A stretch of DNA of 64,000 bases from the NCBI RefSeq assembly GCF_008806975.1, contig NZ_CP031728.1, positions 1,612,001-1,676,000 on the forward strand. The letters are read 5' to 3'. The notes under the pieces are model-generated. The model was not told where the DNA came from, did no database searches, and was given only the letters and a program-made list of their open reading frames with translations. How positions within the stretch are numbered: the first letter of the stretch is position 1; every line of letters begins with the position of its first letter. Shown in pieces: positions 29,006 through 38,388 of this stretch. Made by a program: the position numbers and the translations under genes. This stretch comes from Cellvibrio sp. KY-GH-1 (lineage in GTDB: Bacteria > Pseudomonadota > Gammaproteobacteria > Pseudomonadales > Cellvibrionaceae).

Positions 29006-31132
29006 ATGAATGCACATCAAGAAACCAGATTTAAGTTGGGTGAGGTGACAGTATCGCCCTCACATAACACCCTTTTGGCGGACGATAAATGCCAAAAACT
29101 GCAGCCCAAAGTAATGGCCGTTCTGCATTACCTTGCGCTCAATCAACACAGGGTTATCAGCAATGAAGAACTGATTGAACATCTATGGGAAGGACGCGTT
29201 GTCACCCACGGTTCCGTACAAAAAAGTATCAATGCACTACGTAGCGCCTGGAGCGAGCTAGCGGGCGATCAGGAATTAATCGCGCATTATTCAAAACGCG
29301 GTTATCAACTGAAGATAGAACCGCAGTTCCTCAACCCGATTAGCACTGAACCATCAACTAATGAACCCAGCGCTCAAACACCTGGATCACCGCCGCTCAA
29401 TCGATCATCGTGGAAAGCTGTTGCTGGATCATTGCTAGTCCTGGTACTTATCGTAGTAGGATATTGGGAATTTAATTGGAATAACCTCTATTTGCCCTCC
29501 AATCATCAAGCTGAATTTCATGATATGTTGGGCTACACCAATGAAACCGGTCATGAGCGAAACGCAACACCGCATCCGGACAATCAACACCTGGCTTATA
29601 TCCGCGAAAAGCTCGCATTGAACGTCACTGATGAATCCGACAGCGATATCATGATTCGCAACCCGGATGGAAAGGACTGGCGCATAGCTGGGAGTAATGG
29701 CGCCTGGTTTACCCTGGCATGGTCACCGGCAGGCAATAGCCTCGTCGCCATAGAAGCAAAACGTCGCGCTGGCTCCTCCTTGGGATCGCGTTTTTACGAG
29801 CCACCCAATTACCTCTATTCATTTCATATTTTCACTTTGGATATTGCCCATCAACAATTGCTGGAAAAGCAACAACTCAGCCAATGGCAGGGACGCATTT
29901 TCAGCGTCACCTGGTGGGATGAATTCACCCTCGAGATTGTCGCAAAACAAGGCCCCAACGCGGGGAACAGGCGCTATCGCTACTCCATTAAAGATCAGCA
30001 ACTCAAATTACTGGATGAGATTGAAAATGCTGCAAATCCAATCGCCAGCGCAATACTCAAGCAAAAGACAGCGATCGCCAGTGTGGTAAAAAACCGGGTG
30101 CAAATTGATTTTTTAAATACCCAACAAAAACCAATCAGTCGCTCCCAGTTGAATGTAGCAGGCGGTGATATCAGCTGGATTCCTGACGGCAGTGGCGTAT
30201 TGGTTTACGCGGAAGAAGAGCGGAAGCTACTCGCGGTTTACTTGAATGGAAAACAAGTCGCCATTCCTTTGGTCGACAGCAAGGACAAAACCTTCTCTCA
30301 CCCACATTACAAAGCGGATGGACAGGGAATTTTTTACACGGAAGAAAAACGCCGCTCCAATATTTTGCTTAACGGGTTGGATGGCAACAAAACGCTGCTG
30401 ACAGAAAATACTGATTTCAATTACGCTGCCAGCTTTTCAGCGGATGGTGGAAAAATTGCTTACGCGTCGGTGCGTAACAATCAAATTAACCTGTGGCTGA
30501 TAGATGCTGGGCAAGAACATCAACTCACCCGACAACCTGTACCACAAAAAGTGGATACCATTATTTGGTCAAGCGACGCAGCACATATTGTTTTCAATGC
30601 GGGGAACCAGCTCCATCACCACAATATTCTTACGGGCGAGACCAGTCTAATACTAGAGGATAGCGACAAAATAGAACCGCTGGCCTATTTTCCGGCCAAC
30701 AACCAAACCCTGCTCATCAAACACAATGGTGAGGTGCGAAATTTATGGCGCATTCAGGGTACACAACAAAAGCAACTTACGTTTGGTGCAGTAGGATCCG
30801 CCATTGAATTTGAGGGAGACGTATACTTCCAATATGTGAGTGAAGATGGCCTGTGGGTGTGGCGTCATCAAAGCGACAAACTCGAGCAAATAAATGCAAG
30901 CATCGATGAATACAGTAAATTACTTGATATTGATTCCACCGGGATCTACTACATGAACGGCGGGGCTTGTAATGAATCGGATATTTATTATTGGAACTAT
31001 GCAGACGCGAAGAAAAGCGTTTTTTTGCCACAACCAAATGGCGCTGTATTAACCAGTTCATTTAACCCCAACAAGGGCTTATTACAAACTGAGTGCAATC
31101 TACCAGAGGCAAATATTGTATTGATGAAATAA
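29006..31132 (+). CDS. CadC-like transmembrane transcriptional regulator with beta-propeller sensor
   Basis: A 708-residue membrane-anchored regulator. Residues 8-104 form an OmpR/PhoB-type winged helix (LQPKVMAVLHYLALN, NEELIEHLWEGRVVTHGSVQ, HYSKRGYQL). A Pro/Ser-rich linker leads to one transmembrane helix at about 137-154. The large periplasmic C-terminus shows repeated TolB/PD40-like propeller blades, such as WSPAGNSLVAIEA, IPDGSGVLVYAEE, ADGQGIFYTEE and SADGGKIAYASV. In such proteins a periplasmic signal changes DNA binding without phosphorylation. The divergent exported protein is the obvious candidate target; the ligand is unknown. Confidence 0.85.
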   Translation: MNAHQETRFKLGEVTVSPSHNTLLADDKCQKLQPKVMAVLHYLALNQHRVISNEELIEHLWEGRVVTHGSVQKSINALRSAWSELAGDQELIAHYSKRGYQLKIEPQFLNPISTEPSTNEPSAQTPGSPPLNRSSWKAVAGSLLVLVLIVVGYWEFNWNNLYLPSNHQAEFHDMLGYTNETGHERNATPHPDNQHLAYIREKLALNVTDESDSDIMIRNPDGKDWRIAGSNGAWFTLAWSPAGNSLVAIEAKRRAGSSLGSRFYEPPNYLYSFHIFTLDIAHQQLLEKQQLSQWQGRIFSVTWWDEFTLEIVAKQGPNAGNRRYRYSIKDQQLKLLDEIENAANPIASAILKQKTAIASVVKNRVQIDFLNTQQKPISRSQLNVAGGDISWIPDGSGVLVYAEEERKLLAVYLNGKQVAIPLVDSKDKTFSHPHYKADGQGIFYTEEKRRSNILLNGLDGNKTLLTENTDFNYAASFSADGGKIAYASVRNNQINLWLIDAGQEHQLTRQPVPQKVDTIIWSSDAAHIVFNAGNQLHHHNILTGETSLILEDSDKIEPLAYFPANNQTLLIKHNGEVRNLWRIQGTQQKQLTFGAVGSAIEFEGDVYFQYVSEDGLWVWRHQSDKLEQINASIDEYSKLLDIDSTGIYYMNGGACNESDIYYWNYADAKKSVFLPQPNGAVLTSSFNPNKGLLQTECNLPEANIVLMK

Positions 31133-31182
31133 CGCGAAGCCGCAATACAATTCAAGTGTTGAAAAAGAGACAAGGACGTTGC

Positions 31183-31665
31183 TCAGTTTAACTCGACCAA
31201 TTTTTCTAATGCAAAAACCACCGCCTGTCTTTGCACCCTGTTTCGATCACCGGAAAAATGCTGCAATTCTGTTTTCATTTCACCATTTGACGTTGTCCAA
31301 GCAAACCACACAGTACCTACCGGCTTGTCTGGTGAGCCACCACTTGGCCCGGCCACACCACTAATTGCGACGGCGATATCGGCCTCCGCGAGGGCTAAAA
31401 CTCCACGGGCCATCTCCATGACAACGGCTTCGCTCACTGCTCCCTCTCGCGCCAGCGTTTCGCTATTTACACCTAATAACTTTTGTTTAGCGTCATTGGC
31501 ATAACTGACGATCCCGTATTCAAACCAGGCAGAGCTACCGGGAACGGCTGTAATTGCGGCAGCAACACCTCCACCCGTACATGATTCTGCCGTGGCAACA
31601 TGCCAGTTCCGCTCCAATAGCTGTTCACCCAAGCGTTGACTTAAATGCAATAAATAATCGTCCAT
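31183..31665 (-). CDS. pncC: Nicotinamide-nucleotide amidohydrolase PncC (CinA C-terminal domain)
   Basis: Deamidates nicotinamide mononucleotide to nicotinate mononucleotide, recycling the NMN released by DNA ligase. The 160-residue stand-alone CinA-C domain has AESCTGGGVAAAIT with the catalytic Ser, GIVSYANDAKQKLLGV, and the AISGVAGPSGGSPDKPVG glycine-rich loop. ATG 31665 gives the family start MDDYLLHLSQRLGEQL; the frame extends 19 codons upstream without support. It is usually next to recA in pseudomonads; here about 3.3 kb separates them. Confidence 0.92.
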   Translation of the reverse strand: MDDYLLHLSQRLGEQLLERNWHVATAESCTGGGVAAAITAVPGSSAWFEYGIVSYANDAKQKLLGVNSETLAREGAVSEAVVMEMARGVLALAEADIAVAISGVAGPSGGSPDKPVGTVWFAWTTSNGEMKTELQHFSGDRNRVQRQAVVFALEKLVELN

Positions 31666-31777
31666 CAGGTAAGCCCGTGAAATAAAAATCAGTCGTTGAT
31701 TATAAAACCACTCGTACTTCAACCACTAGCGAGAAGGCGATCTATACTCCAGCCATAACACAGGCGAGAGATTGAAC

Positions 31778-33367
31778 GTGCAAACGATTCCCGGGTATCA
31801 CATCAAAACCCAACTGGGCGAAGGCGGCATGGCCAAGGTCTACCTCGCGCTACAAAAATCACTGGATCGCCAGGTTGCCATTAAAGTGCTGGATGCCAGC
31901 CTGATTCAGGACCAGATTGTTCAACAACAGTTTGAGCAAGAATCGCGTCTGGTCGCGCAATTAAATCACCCCAATATTATTCAGGTGATTGATAAGGGTA
32001 ACAGCGAAGAGGGGCTGCCTTACTTTGTAATGTCTTATATCAAAAGTGTTTCGTTGGAAACCATTTTACCGCGCACCGATGTCGCCCTTAGCCGCAAGCT
32101 CGATATTCTCATTCAATTGTGTAGTGCCCTCGCCTACGCGCATCGCAACGGCATAGTGCATCGCGATATCAAGCCGGCCAATGTGTTAGTCGATTATGAT
32201 GGCCGCGCCTACCTGATGGATTTTGGTATTGCCGGCTATTTCACCGCCAACACAGACAACAACCAACCCACGCAGGAAATGGTCATGGGAACCAGTGCCT
32301 ATATGGCACCCGAGCAGCGCGAGGGAATTTCTCACACCAGTCACTTAAGCGATATTTATTCACTCGGCGTGCTAATTCATGAGTTTATTTACGGTGTAAC
32401 ACCAATACAAGCAACACGCATCACCTACCAAGTGTTTGAGAGCGACCCTGCGGTTAGCAAATTTTCCCTCGCCAATAAAATACCAACGCTTATTGAACAA
32501 TGCACTCACGTCATGCCGGCCCAGCGGCCGGTATCGGTGGAGCTAATTCGCCAACAGTTGTTATTGATTGCGCAAGGCAAGCATCTGCACACCAATCGTT
32601 GGGGGGGTGAGTCCACCCGCGACAATATTCCACCCAATTACACGTTGCTGGATATTCTCAAGGAAAATCCTTTTGGCGCAACCTATTTGGTGAACGACCC
32701 TAATCGCCAACGTTTTTTGGTCATAAAAAAACAATCATTGGATCATCTGGGCAACGCGCCGCAGTACGCTGCCAAACTGACTCAAATCCAGCATCCCCAC
32801 ATAGCACGCGTCTACGGTACCGGGAAAAATCCGCGCGTTTTTATTATTGCGATGGAATATTTACCTGGCGGCAATTTGCAAGAGCGTTTGTGCCAGACAA
32901 TGAATATCGGCCAGTGCCTGACACTGGCCCAGCAACTGGCCAATGCCCTCGCTTGCGCCCATTCCTTCGGATTGATTCACGGCAACCTGCGCCCTAGCAA
33001 TATTATATTTGCGGAAAAAAGCCATTTGAAGCTGGCTGATTTTGGTTTTCCGGTACACAGCTATGGTGAGGATATTGATTGGTACCACCCAACCAATGAA
33101 GACAGTTCAACAGCAACTGATATTTATGCAATGGGTGTAATTTTATTTCAGCTGATGACAGGTAAATTGCCGGTGAATGATTGGTGGGGGTTAAAAAAGC
33201 GCTGGCAATTGCGGCGCTTACCCGCCGCACTGCGCAATATTATTTTGCAAATGCTGCATACCAACCCTAAAAAACGGTTAAAAAGTGCGGATAGTGCAGC
33301 CACCGTTTTTACCGCTATGCACAATAACCAAAAGACCCAAGTGTTAGAGAGAATGGCTGGAGCTTGA
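31778..33367 (+). CDS. Serine/threonine protein kinase with a second, degenerate kinase domain
   Basis: A 529-residue cytosolic protein containing two tandem Hanks-type domains. Domain 1 (about 5-265) is complete: glycine loop GEGGMAKVYLA (14-24), Lys36 in AIKVL, HRDIKPANVL at 128-137, DFG at 148-150 and APE in YMAPEQR. Domain 2 (about 288-515) keeps VIKKQS and DFG (421-423) but has HGNLRPSNI at 401-409, replacing the catalytic Asp with Asn, and lacks a proper glycine loop. It is therefore a probable pseudokinase. There is no transmembrane or PASTA domain. I prefer the GTG at 31778 over a TTG two codons earlier. It converges on the rhomboid operon. Confidence 0.85.
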   Translation: MQTIPGYHIKTQLGEGGMAKVYLALQKSLDRQVAIKVLDASLIQDQIVQQQFEQESRLVAQLNHPNIIQVIDKGNSEEGLPYFVMSYIKSVSLETILPRTDVALSRKLDILIQLCSALAYAHRNGIVHRDIKPANVLVDYDGRAYLMDFGIAGYFTANTDNNQPTQEMVMGTSAYMAPEQREGISHTSHLSDIYSLGVLIHEFIYGVTPIQATRITYQVFESDPAVSKFSLANKIPTLIEQCTHVMPAQRPVSVELIRQQLLLIAQGKHLHTNRWGGESTRDNIPPNYTLLDILKENPFGATYLVNDPNRQRFLVIKKQSLDHLGNAPQYAAKLTQIQHPHIARVYGTGKNPRVFIIAMEYLPGGNLQERLCQTMNIGQCLTLAQQLANALACAHSFGLIHGNLRPSNIIFAEKSHLKLADFGFPVHSYGEDIDWYHPTNEDSSTATDIYAMGVILFQLMTGKLPVNDWWGLKKRWQLRRLPAALRNIILQMLHTNPKKRLKSADSAATVFTAMHNNQKTQVLERMAGA

Positions 33368-33405
33368 GTTTATTGAGCAAATTGTAGCACCCACTCAGCA
33401 ACAAG

Positions 33406-34929
33406 TTAGTTTTTATCCGCACCAACATTGTCCAATGGCACCAACTCCAGCGTTAAGCCACTGGACGTTAGTTTTGGCGGGCCGCGTCGCCCTGTTTTAG
33501 GCTGAACTGAATTATTCGTTACCGCTGTTTGCTGTGCTAGCCGCTGCTGTTCCAACGCCATTTTTTTTGCATCAGCACGACGGGCCAATTGCTCAGCCAT
33601 TTGCCGGCACTTTTCCGCCTGAACTTGCATCCCGGGTAAATCCCCCAAACAATCTGACAACAAGGTATAAGCCGCGGGCAACCCCTCAAATTCGGGATGT
33701 AATTTGTGCATCCCATTCAACATTTTTACTGCCAGCTTTAAATCCCCCTGCTGCCGAAAAAATGTAGCCAGCTGAACCTTCATTGCTGGCGAGTTCGGTA
33801 AATAATCCGGGAGTAGAAAACAAATTTGCTTAAAGGTAGACGTTAGTTTATCGAAACGCTTTTTGCGTGACAAAAACTCCAGGTAGATAAGCCCGTAATC
33901 GGCCATCAATGCAGGCTTTTTACAAGCCACAATTAATTCAAAAAATCGATCGAAAAAGCAAGCTTCATTGGGAAACTGTTTAAATGACTGATAATAAAGG
34001 TTAACCAATTTTTCATAATCACCTTCCTTAAGTAAAACATCCATTTTTGCAGTTATTCGTTCAATATCACTGCGCGTTGGCTTATCTTCATCTTCGTCAG
34101 AACGCGCGCTGTACCCTAATTCATGCTGGTATTGAAAAAGCATGTATCCCATCAGGTGAAACATCACCACCATGTAATAACTGGACACCATCGACTGAGC
34201 TAGAAATGATCCAGCCGGAAGAATTGCATCAATCCACCCTTGTAATACACCGACAGAAGTCATCATGATCAACATAAATACAATTAACAATCCGTAGGGC
34301 AAACCGATTGCAGCCATAAGCGCAACAGCGGCAAACGGATTCAATGCTTCAAACACACTTTCAGTTTGGGCAAACCGGATTAATACTGCGGGGAAGCTCG
34401 CCAATGCAACCACACCAAGTATTCCTCCAAACGCAATCCCTATGTAATAGGCGGCAAGTCCAGCAAACACCCCCATCACCACGGTAATCACCAAAAGTTT
34501 AAACAATAAAATAATTCCACCTTGATAGGCCTCAAGCACATCAGGTGCCTTCATTTCCCCAATAGCTGTACGCTCAAGACAGGTGAAACTGTATTTAAGG
34601 ATCGCCCCCGCCGCAAATAGATACATAACAACGGAAAGGATAAATAAAAACGGCATGAGTAGCGCAAGCACTGATATAACAGAGGTGATCACAATCAAGC
34701 TCATGGAGGAAGAATTTAATGGGTATTTAAATGCTTCCGTCAGGCGCCGCCAAAACGGCACCACAGTATTGGCCGAGCCAAGGCTTTCCAAGACCGATTC
34801 GCAAATAAAGCAATGCACGCTGTGACGCTTATTTATATCGTCATTAATACAGCAATCGCAAAGATGAACATTGCACTGGCGACAATAATAAGTAGCGCCA
34901 TCGAGTGGATGATATTTACAGTAGTTCAC
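33406..34929 (-). CDS. Membrane protein with N-terminal zinc-binding module and C-terminal helical repeats
   Basis: A 507-residue protein of three parts. Residues 1-45 form a Cys/His cluster resembling a B-box zinc finger (C4, H7, C16, C19, C24, C27, H36, C40, C43). Residues about 75-270 hold several transmembrane helices with a DUF4013/Yip1-like look (YLFAAGAILKYSFTCLERTA). Residues about 285-460 are TPR-like helices (GDYEKLVNLYYQSFKQFP, ATFFRQQGDLKLAVKMLNG). I cannot name the family. The start overlaps the end of the rhomboid gene by 14 bases, so the two are almost certainly one translationally coupled operon. Confidence 0.75.
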   Translation of the reverse strand: MNYCKYHPLDGATYYCRQCNVHLCDCCINDDINKRHSVHCFICESVLESLGSANTVVPFWRRLTEAFKYPLNSSSMSLIVITSVISVLALLMPFLFILSVVMYLFAAGAILKYSFTCLERTAIGEMKAPDVLEAYQGGIILLFKLLVITVVMGVFAGLAAYYIGIAFGGILGVVALASFPAVLIRFAQTESVFEALNPFAAVALMAAIGLPYGLLIVFMLIMMTSVGVLQGWIDAILPAGSFLAQSMVSSYYMVVMFHLMGYMLFQYQHELGYSARSDEDEDKPTRSDIERITAKMDVLLKEGDYEKLVNLYYQSFKQFPNEACFFDRFFELIVACKKPALMADYGLIYLEFLSRKKRFDKLTSTFKQICFLLPDYLPNSPAMKVQLATFFRQQGDLKLAVKMLNGMHKLHPEFEGLPAAYTLLSDCLGDLPGMQVQAEKCRQMAEQLARRADAKKMALEQQRLAQQTAVTNNSVQPKTGRRGPPKLTSSGLTLELVPLDNVGADKN

Positions 34930-36358
34930 GCTTCACTCCTTGCGCTAATTGACTAGCCAATAATTCGTAGTGGGCTTTTTTCTGGTGTTCACGCAAATGC
35001 TGAAAACTTGCGGCCAATTTGGACGCAAATACAGCAAGTGCCGGATTTTTAGACTGCATACTCAGCAGCGCATTAAATACCTGTTCTGCAGATGTCGGGT
35101 TGTCAAGTGAGGCAAACTGCATACCCAATTTTAACGCTGCCTGTTCGCTCAGCTGCGAACGAACATCAGGGTTTTCCTGCCATACTTTATCCAGTCGTTT
35201 AATTTGTGTCGGCGTCAATAGGGGCAACGTTAATAAGCCAAGGGCAGCTTGTTGCAAGGAATCACCGCGAAAAATTTTTAACAAGTTATACCGAATCAGT
35301 GCCAACTCAAAATCCAGCCCCTGCTGCTGAATAAGTACATCAACCAGAGACAGTGCTTTTTCGAAGCGGAATTTTTCAATATTATCGTAGACATCCGCCA
35401 ATTGTTGCTGGCGTGGGCTGGCCTGCTGATCAGAATCAATATATTCGGTATTAAATACTGCGCGATTAAAAAACCAGGTAAAGCCAATAACCACAGCTCC
35501 TGCAACAAAGCCACCAGCATGCGCCATAAATGCCACATTGGATCCAGTATCCGTATAGTAACTATGCAATTCCTTGCCAAGGTAAAATGGCAGAATCAAC
35601 AGCGCTGGCGCGCGAAAATAACCGACAACAAAGAAGAACCAATAAAAAAATTCAATTTTTTTCCAGCGAAAAACCGCTAAATACATCGCCATAACACCAG
35701 AAATAGCGCCAGAGGCTCCCACCAGCGGTGCCGTATTTTCCCAATCGGCCGCCGCATGAGCCAGCCCACCCGCCGCACCGGACAACAAATAAAACACTAG
35801 GAATCGCCAGTGACCAATCGCTGCTTCCACTGCAAAACCACAAACAATTAGAAAAAACATATTGCCCAGTAAATGCATAAGATCGCCATGCAAAAACTGA
35901 TGCGTAAAAAGCGCTGGAATCGTTAAATTAGCCGCTGTTAATCCATGGGCGACAAAACTGACTGATTGAATCCGCTTGTGCAGTAGCTCGCGCTGCGGTG
36001 CCCAATGGTCATAAAAATCCGGATTAAAATAAGTTCGCGCGTTCTGCTGTAAATGGCGATAAAAATTTTCACGCATTAATAAATCGCCAATCACCGCGGT
36101 CGCGTCTTCATCGGCAACTGCATCGCGGTAATCGTCCGCAAGTTCCTGTTCATTGTTATCGCGCAAGTACTTTTCAAATACCGGCCACTCACGCTCAAAG
36201 AAACCCTGGGTCTGGTATTGGGTTATTGCATCAACGATTTTTGAAGTGTCACTACTCTGGTAAAGAAAAAACACCATCACATTGATAAATACCAACATGC
36301 ACAGCACCAAGGGTGCGTGACGCCAGTCCAGCTGTTTTTCTGTGGGGACAATGATCAT
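34916..36358 (-). CDS. Rhomboid intramembrane serine protease with C-terminal helical repeat tail
   Basis: A 480-residue rhomboid. The catalytic core has HQFLHGDLMHLLGNMFF (153-169), the nucleophile S216 in GASGAISG and the His general base H280 in AHAGGFVAG, so it should be an active protease cleaving transmembrane substrates. An N-terminal soluble insertion follows the first helix (about 35-135). The region after the last helix (about 310-475) is helical and TPR-like, unlike minimal GlpG-type rhomboids. It is the first gene of a two-gene operon with the zinc-module membrane protein, and is divergent from the hipBA module. Confidence 0.88.
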   Translation of the reverse strand: MIIVPTEKQLDWRHAPLVLCMLVFINVMVFFLYQSSDTSKIVDAITQYQTQGFFEREWPVFEKYLRDNNEQELADDYRDAVADEDATAVIGDLLMRENFYRHLQQNARTYFNPDFYDHWAPQRELLHKRIQSVSFVAHGLTAANLTIPALFTHQFLHGDLMHLLGNMFFLIVCGFAVEAAIGHWRFLVFYLLSGAAGGLAHAAADWENTAPLVGASGAISGVMAMYLAVFRWKKIEFFYWFFFVVGYFRAPALLILPFYLGKELHSYYTDTGSNVAFMAHAGGFVAGAVVIGFTWFFNRAVFNTEYIDSDQQASPRQQQLADVYDNIEKFRFEKALSLVDVLIQQQGLDFELALIRYNLLKIFRGDSLQQAALGLLTLPLLTPTQIKRLDKVWQENPDVRSQLSEQAALKLGMQFASLDNPTSAEQVFNALLSMQSKNPALAVFASKLAASFQHLREHQKKAHYELLASQLAQGVKRELL

Positions 36359-36681
36359 TTTTTATTCTCGATTCCATATCAAAATAACCAGCCGCGATTA
36401 CAAATACCGCGATCGCGAAACTTAGCCCTACAGCCTAACCAATTGCCGCCACCTTGTCCCTAACCACAGGCACTTAAACAAATTTTCTTACATCAACGTC
36501 GCTAGCCCATAGCGATAATCTAACTTGCGACCTAAAAATAACAAAAGGTAAAAAATTATCCATAAATTCAAAAATTGATGAATAAAGATAATAAATTACC
36601 CATAATTGAAAATTAAGTTAAAAAGTAGTAAATTACCCATAAATACCTATATATCTATTTTATAGCTCCAAAAATACCCTT
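36359..36681. other. AT-rich divergent spacer upstream of hipBA
   Basis: The 323-base spacer between the rhomboid gene and the antitoxin becomes strongly AT-rich from about 36530. No ORF of interest is present. It carries three copies of a 13-bp direct repeat (separate entry) and must contain both divergent promoters. Confidence 0.6.
36553..36642. repeat. Three 13-bp direct repeats AAATTAYCCATAA, probable HipB operators
   Basis: AAATTATCCATAA (36553-36565), AAATTACCCATAA (36593-36605) and AAATTACCCATAA (36630-36642) recur at 40 and 37 bases. The TATCC core of the first copy resembles the half site of E. coli HipB operators (TATCC-N8-GGATA). The last copy ends 39 bases before the antitoxin start. 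Confidence 0.65.
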
Positions 36682-37041
36682 ATGGACTACTACACGATGA
36701 GCAACAATGCAGTCGCTGCCGAGCTGGGCAATCGCCTGGAGCGCCTGCGTTTGCAACACAACCTGACCCAGCAAGCACTGGCAGCAGAGATAGGCATAAC
36801 CCCCAAAAGTTATCGCCAGCTAGTAGCGGGCGGAGGCAAACTCGAAAACATGATTGCTGCGCTACGCGCACTGAATGCACTGGAACAGTTGGATAGCTTT
36901 TTACCCGAACCTACCCCAAGCCCACTGGAACAACTGAAGTTACAGGGCAAAAAGCGGCAACGTGCACGCCAGCGGCCTTACCCCCAAGCGGCGGACGGAA
37001 ACCCAGGCGGTCGTATTGAAGAACAAGGGTTGGATTGGTAA
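36682..37041 (+). CDS. hipB: HipB-like antitoxin, XRE-family helix-turn-helix protein
   Basis: A 119-residue protein with an XRE/Cro helix-turn-helix at about 15-65: LGNRLERLRLQHNLTQQALA, then AAEIGITPKSYRQLVAGGGK, then ALRALNALEQLD. The tail after residue 75 is basic and Pro/Gln-rich (KKRQRARQRPYPQ) and probably disordered. In type II hip modules this protein represses the operon and neutralises HipA. The stop codon overlaps the hipA start (TAATG), the usual coupling. ATG 36682 is used; ATG 36697 is an alternative, and neither has a strong ribosome binding site. Confidence 0.85.
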   Translation: MDYYTMSNNAVAAELGNRLERLRLQHNLTQQALAAEIGITPKSYRQLVAGGGKLENMIAALRALNALEQLDSFLPEPTPSPLEQLKLQGKKRQRARQRPYPQAADGNPGGRIEEQGLDW

Positions 37042-38354
37042 TGCAAAACCTTGCTGAAGTCTGGCTGTGGGACAAAATGGTTGGCGCCCTCGCCTGGTCA
37101 CCGGATACCCGGCTCGCCAGCTTTGAGTACACCCCGGAATGGATAGAAACCGGCGTACAAATCGCGCCACTGCGCATGCCTTGCCAGATGCAAGGCCAAA
37201 GCATCTTCCAATTTCCGCAATTGAATCCCGCAACTTACAAAGGTTTGCCGGCCTGCTTTGCCGATACCCTACCCGATGATTTCGGCAACGCAGTCATCAA
37301 CGCATGGCTGGCGCGCACCGGGCGCGATCCGCAAAGTTTTAACCCGTTGGAGCGCTTACTCTACAGCGGAAAACGTGGCATGGGGGCACTGGAATACGCA
37401 CCCGCGTTACGTCAGATTAAACGCCCTAATGACAAACTGGAGTTGGAATCACTCATACAGTTGGCGCAACAAGTCTTGGATCAGCGCACCGGCGTAAACA
37501 GTAACCTCCATCAAACAGGCAATGAAGACCTGACCGCAATCCTGCAAGTGGGGACATCTGCCGGTGGTGCACGCGCTAAAGCATTGGTCGCAATCAACCA
37601 ATCGCGCACTGAAATTCGGTCTGGCCAAGTAGATGCACCCGATGGTTTCGAACATTATTTATTAAAGTTTGATGGCGTCGTTGAACACAGCAACCATCGC
37701 GAAACCTTTGGCGACCCACAGGGGTTTGGGCGCATGGAATACGCCTACTATTTAATGGCCAAGGATGCAGGAATCGATATCTCACCCTGCGAGTTACTGA
37801 TTGATGGACCACGCGCGCACTTTTTAACAAAGCGCTTTGATCGCATTGGCAATCACAAATTGCATTACCAGTCGCTCTGCGCTATGGACCACGCCGATTT
37901 TAAACAACCTGGCCAGTACAGCTACGAACAGCTATTCAGTGTCGCCCGGCAATTGCGTTTAAGCCGCCGCGATGCCGTGGAAATTTATCGCCGTATGGTG
38001 TTTAACCTTATAGCGCGCAACCACGACGACCACAGTAAAAATGTTGGCTTTCTGCTACCAGGACCCCGCACCGCCTGGCAATTGGCTCCCGCATTTGATA
38101 TCGCCTATAGTTACAAGCCAGGTTCACCTTGGGTGAATTCACATCAATTAAATGTGAACGGCAAACGCGACAATTTCGTCATGGACGATTTGCTCAGCAT
38201 CGCTAAGCTCATTAGCAATTTCACCAAAGAAGCCAAAGCGATTATCCAGCAGATATTGGGTGTCGTAGATCAATGGCACGATTACGCAGAGCGAGCCGAA
38301 GTGAGACCCGAATTCGCACAGCAAATAAAACAAAACTTGCGACTTAAGTGGTAA
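37041..38354 (+). CDS. hipA: HipA-like serine/threonine kinase toxin
   Basis: Full-length (437-residue) HipA-family kinase; relatives phosphorylate glutamyl-tRNA synthetase or other translation factors and cause growth arrest or persistence. The N-terminal subdomain has QFPQLNPATYKGLPACFADT. The Gly-rich loop GTSAGGARAKA (171-181) binds ATP, NLIARNHDDHSKNVGF (323-337) carries the catalytic Asp, and LAPAFDIAYSY (348-358) has the metal-binding Asp. All catalytic elements look intact. ATG 37041 overlaps the antitoxin stop. A CvpA-type gene follows 34 bases later. Confidence 0.92.
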   Translation: MQNLAEVWLWDKMVGALAWSPDTRLASFEYTPEWIETGVQIAPLRMPCQMQGQSIFQFPQLNPATYKGLPACFADTLPDDFGNAVINAWLARTGRDPQSFNPLERLLYSGKRGMGALEYAPALRQIKRPNDKLELESLIQLAQQVLDQRTGVNSNLHQTGNEDLTAILQVGTSAGGARAKALVAINQSRTEIRSGQVDAPDGFEHYLLKFDGVVEHSNHRETFGDPQGFGRMEYAYYLMAKDAGIDISPCELLIDGPRAHFLTKRFDRIGNHKLHYQSLCAMDHADFKQPGQYSYEQLFSVARQLRLSRRDAVEIYRRMVFNLIARNHDDHSKNVGFLLPGPRTAWQLAPAFDIAYSYKPGSPWVNSHQLNVNGKRDNFVMDDLLSIAKLISNFTKEAKAIIQQILGVVDQWHDYAERAEVRPEFAQQIKQNLRLKW

Positions 38355-38388
38355 GCGGCTCAACATTTTATTGAAAAGAGGCATTTTT

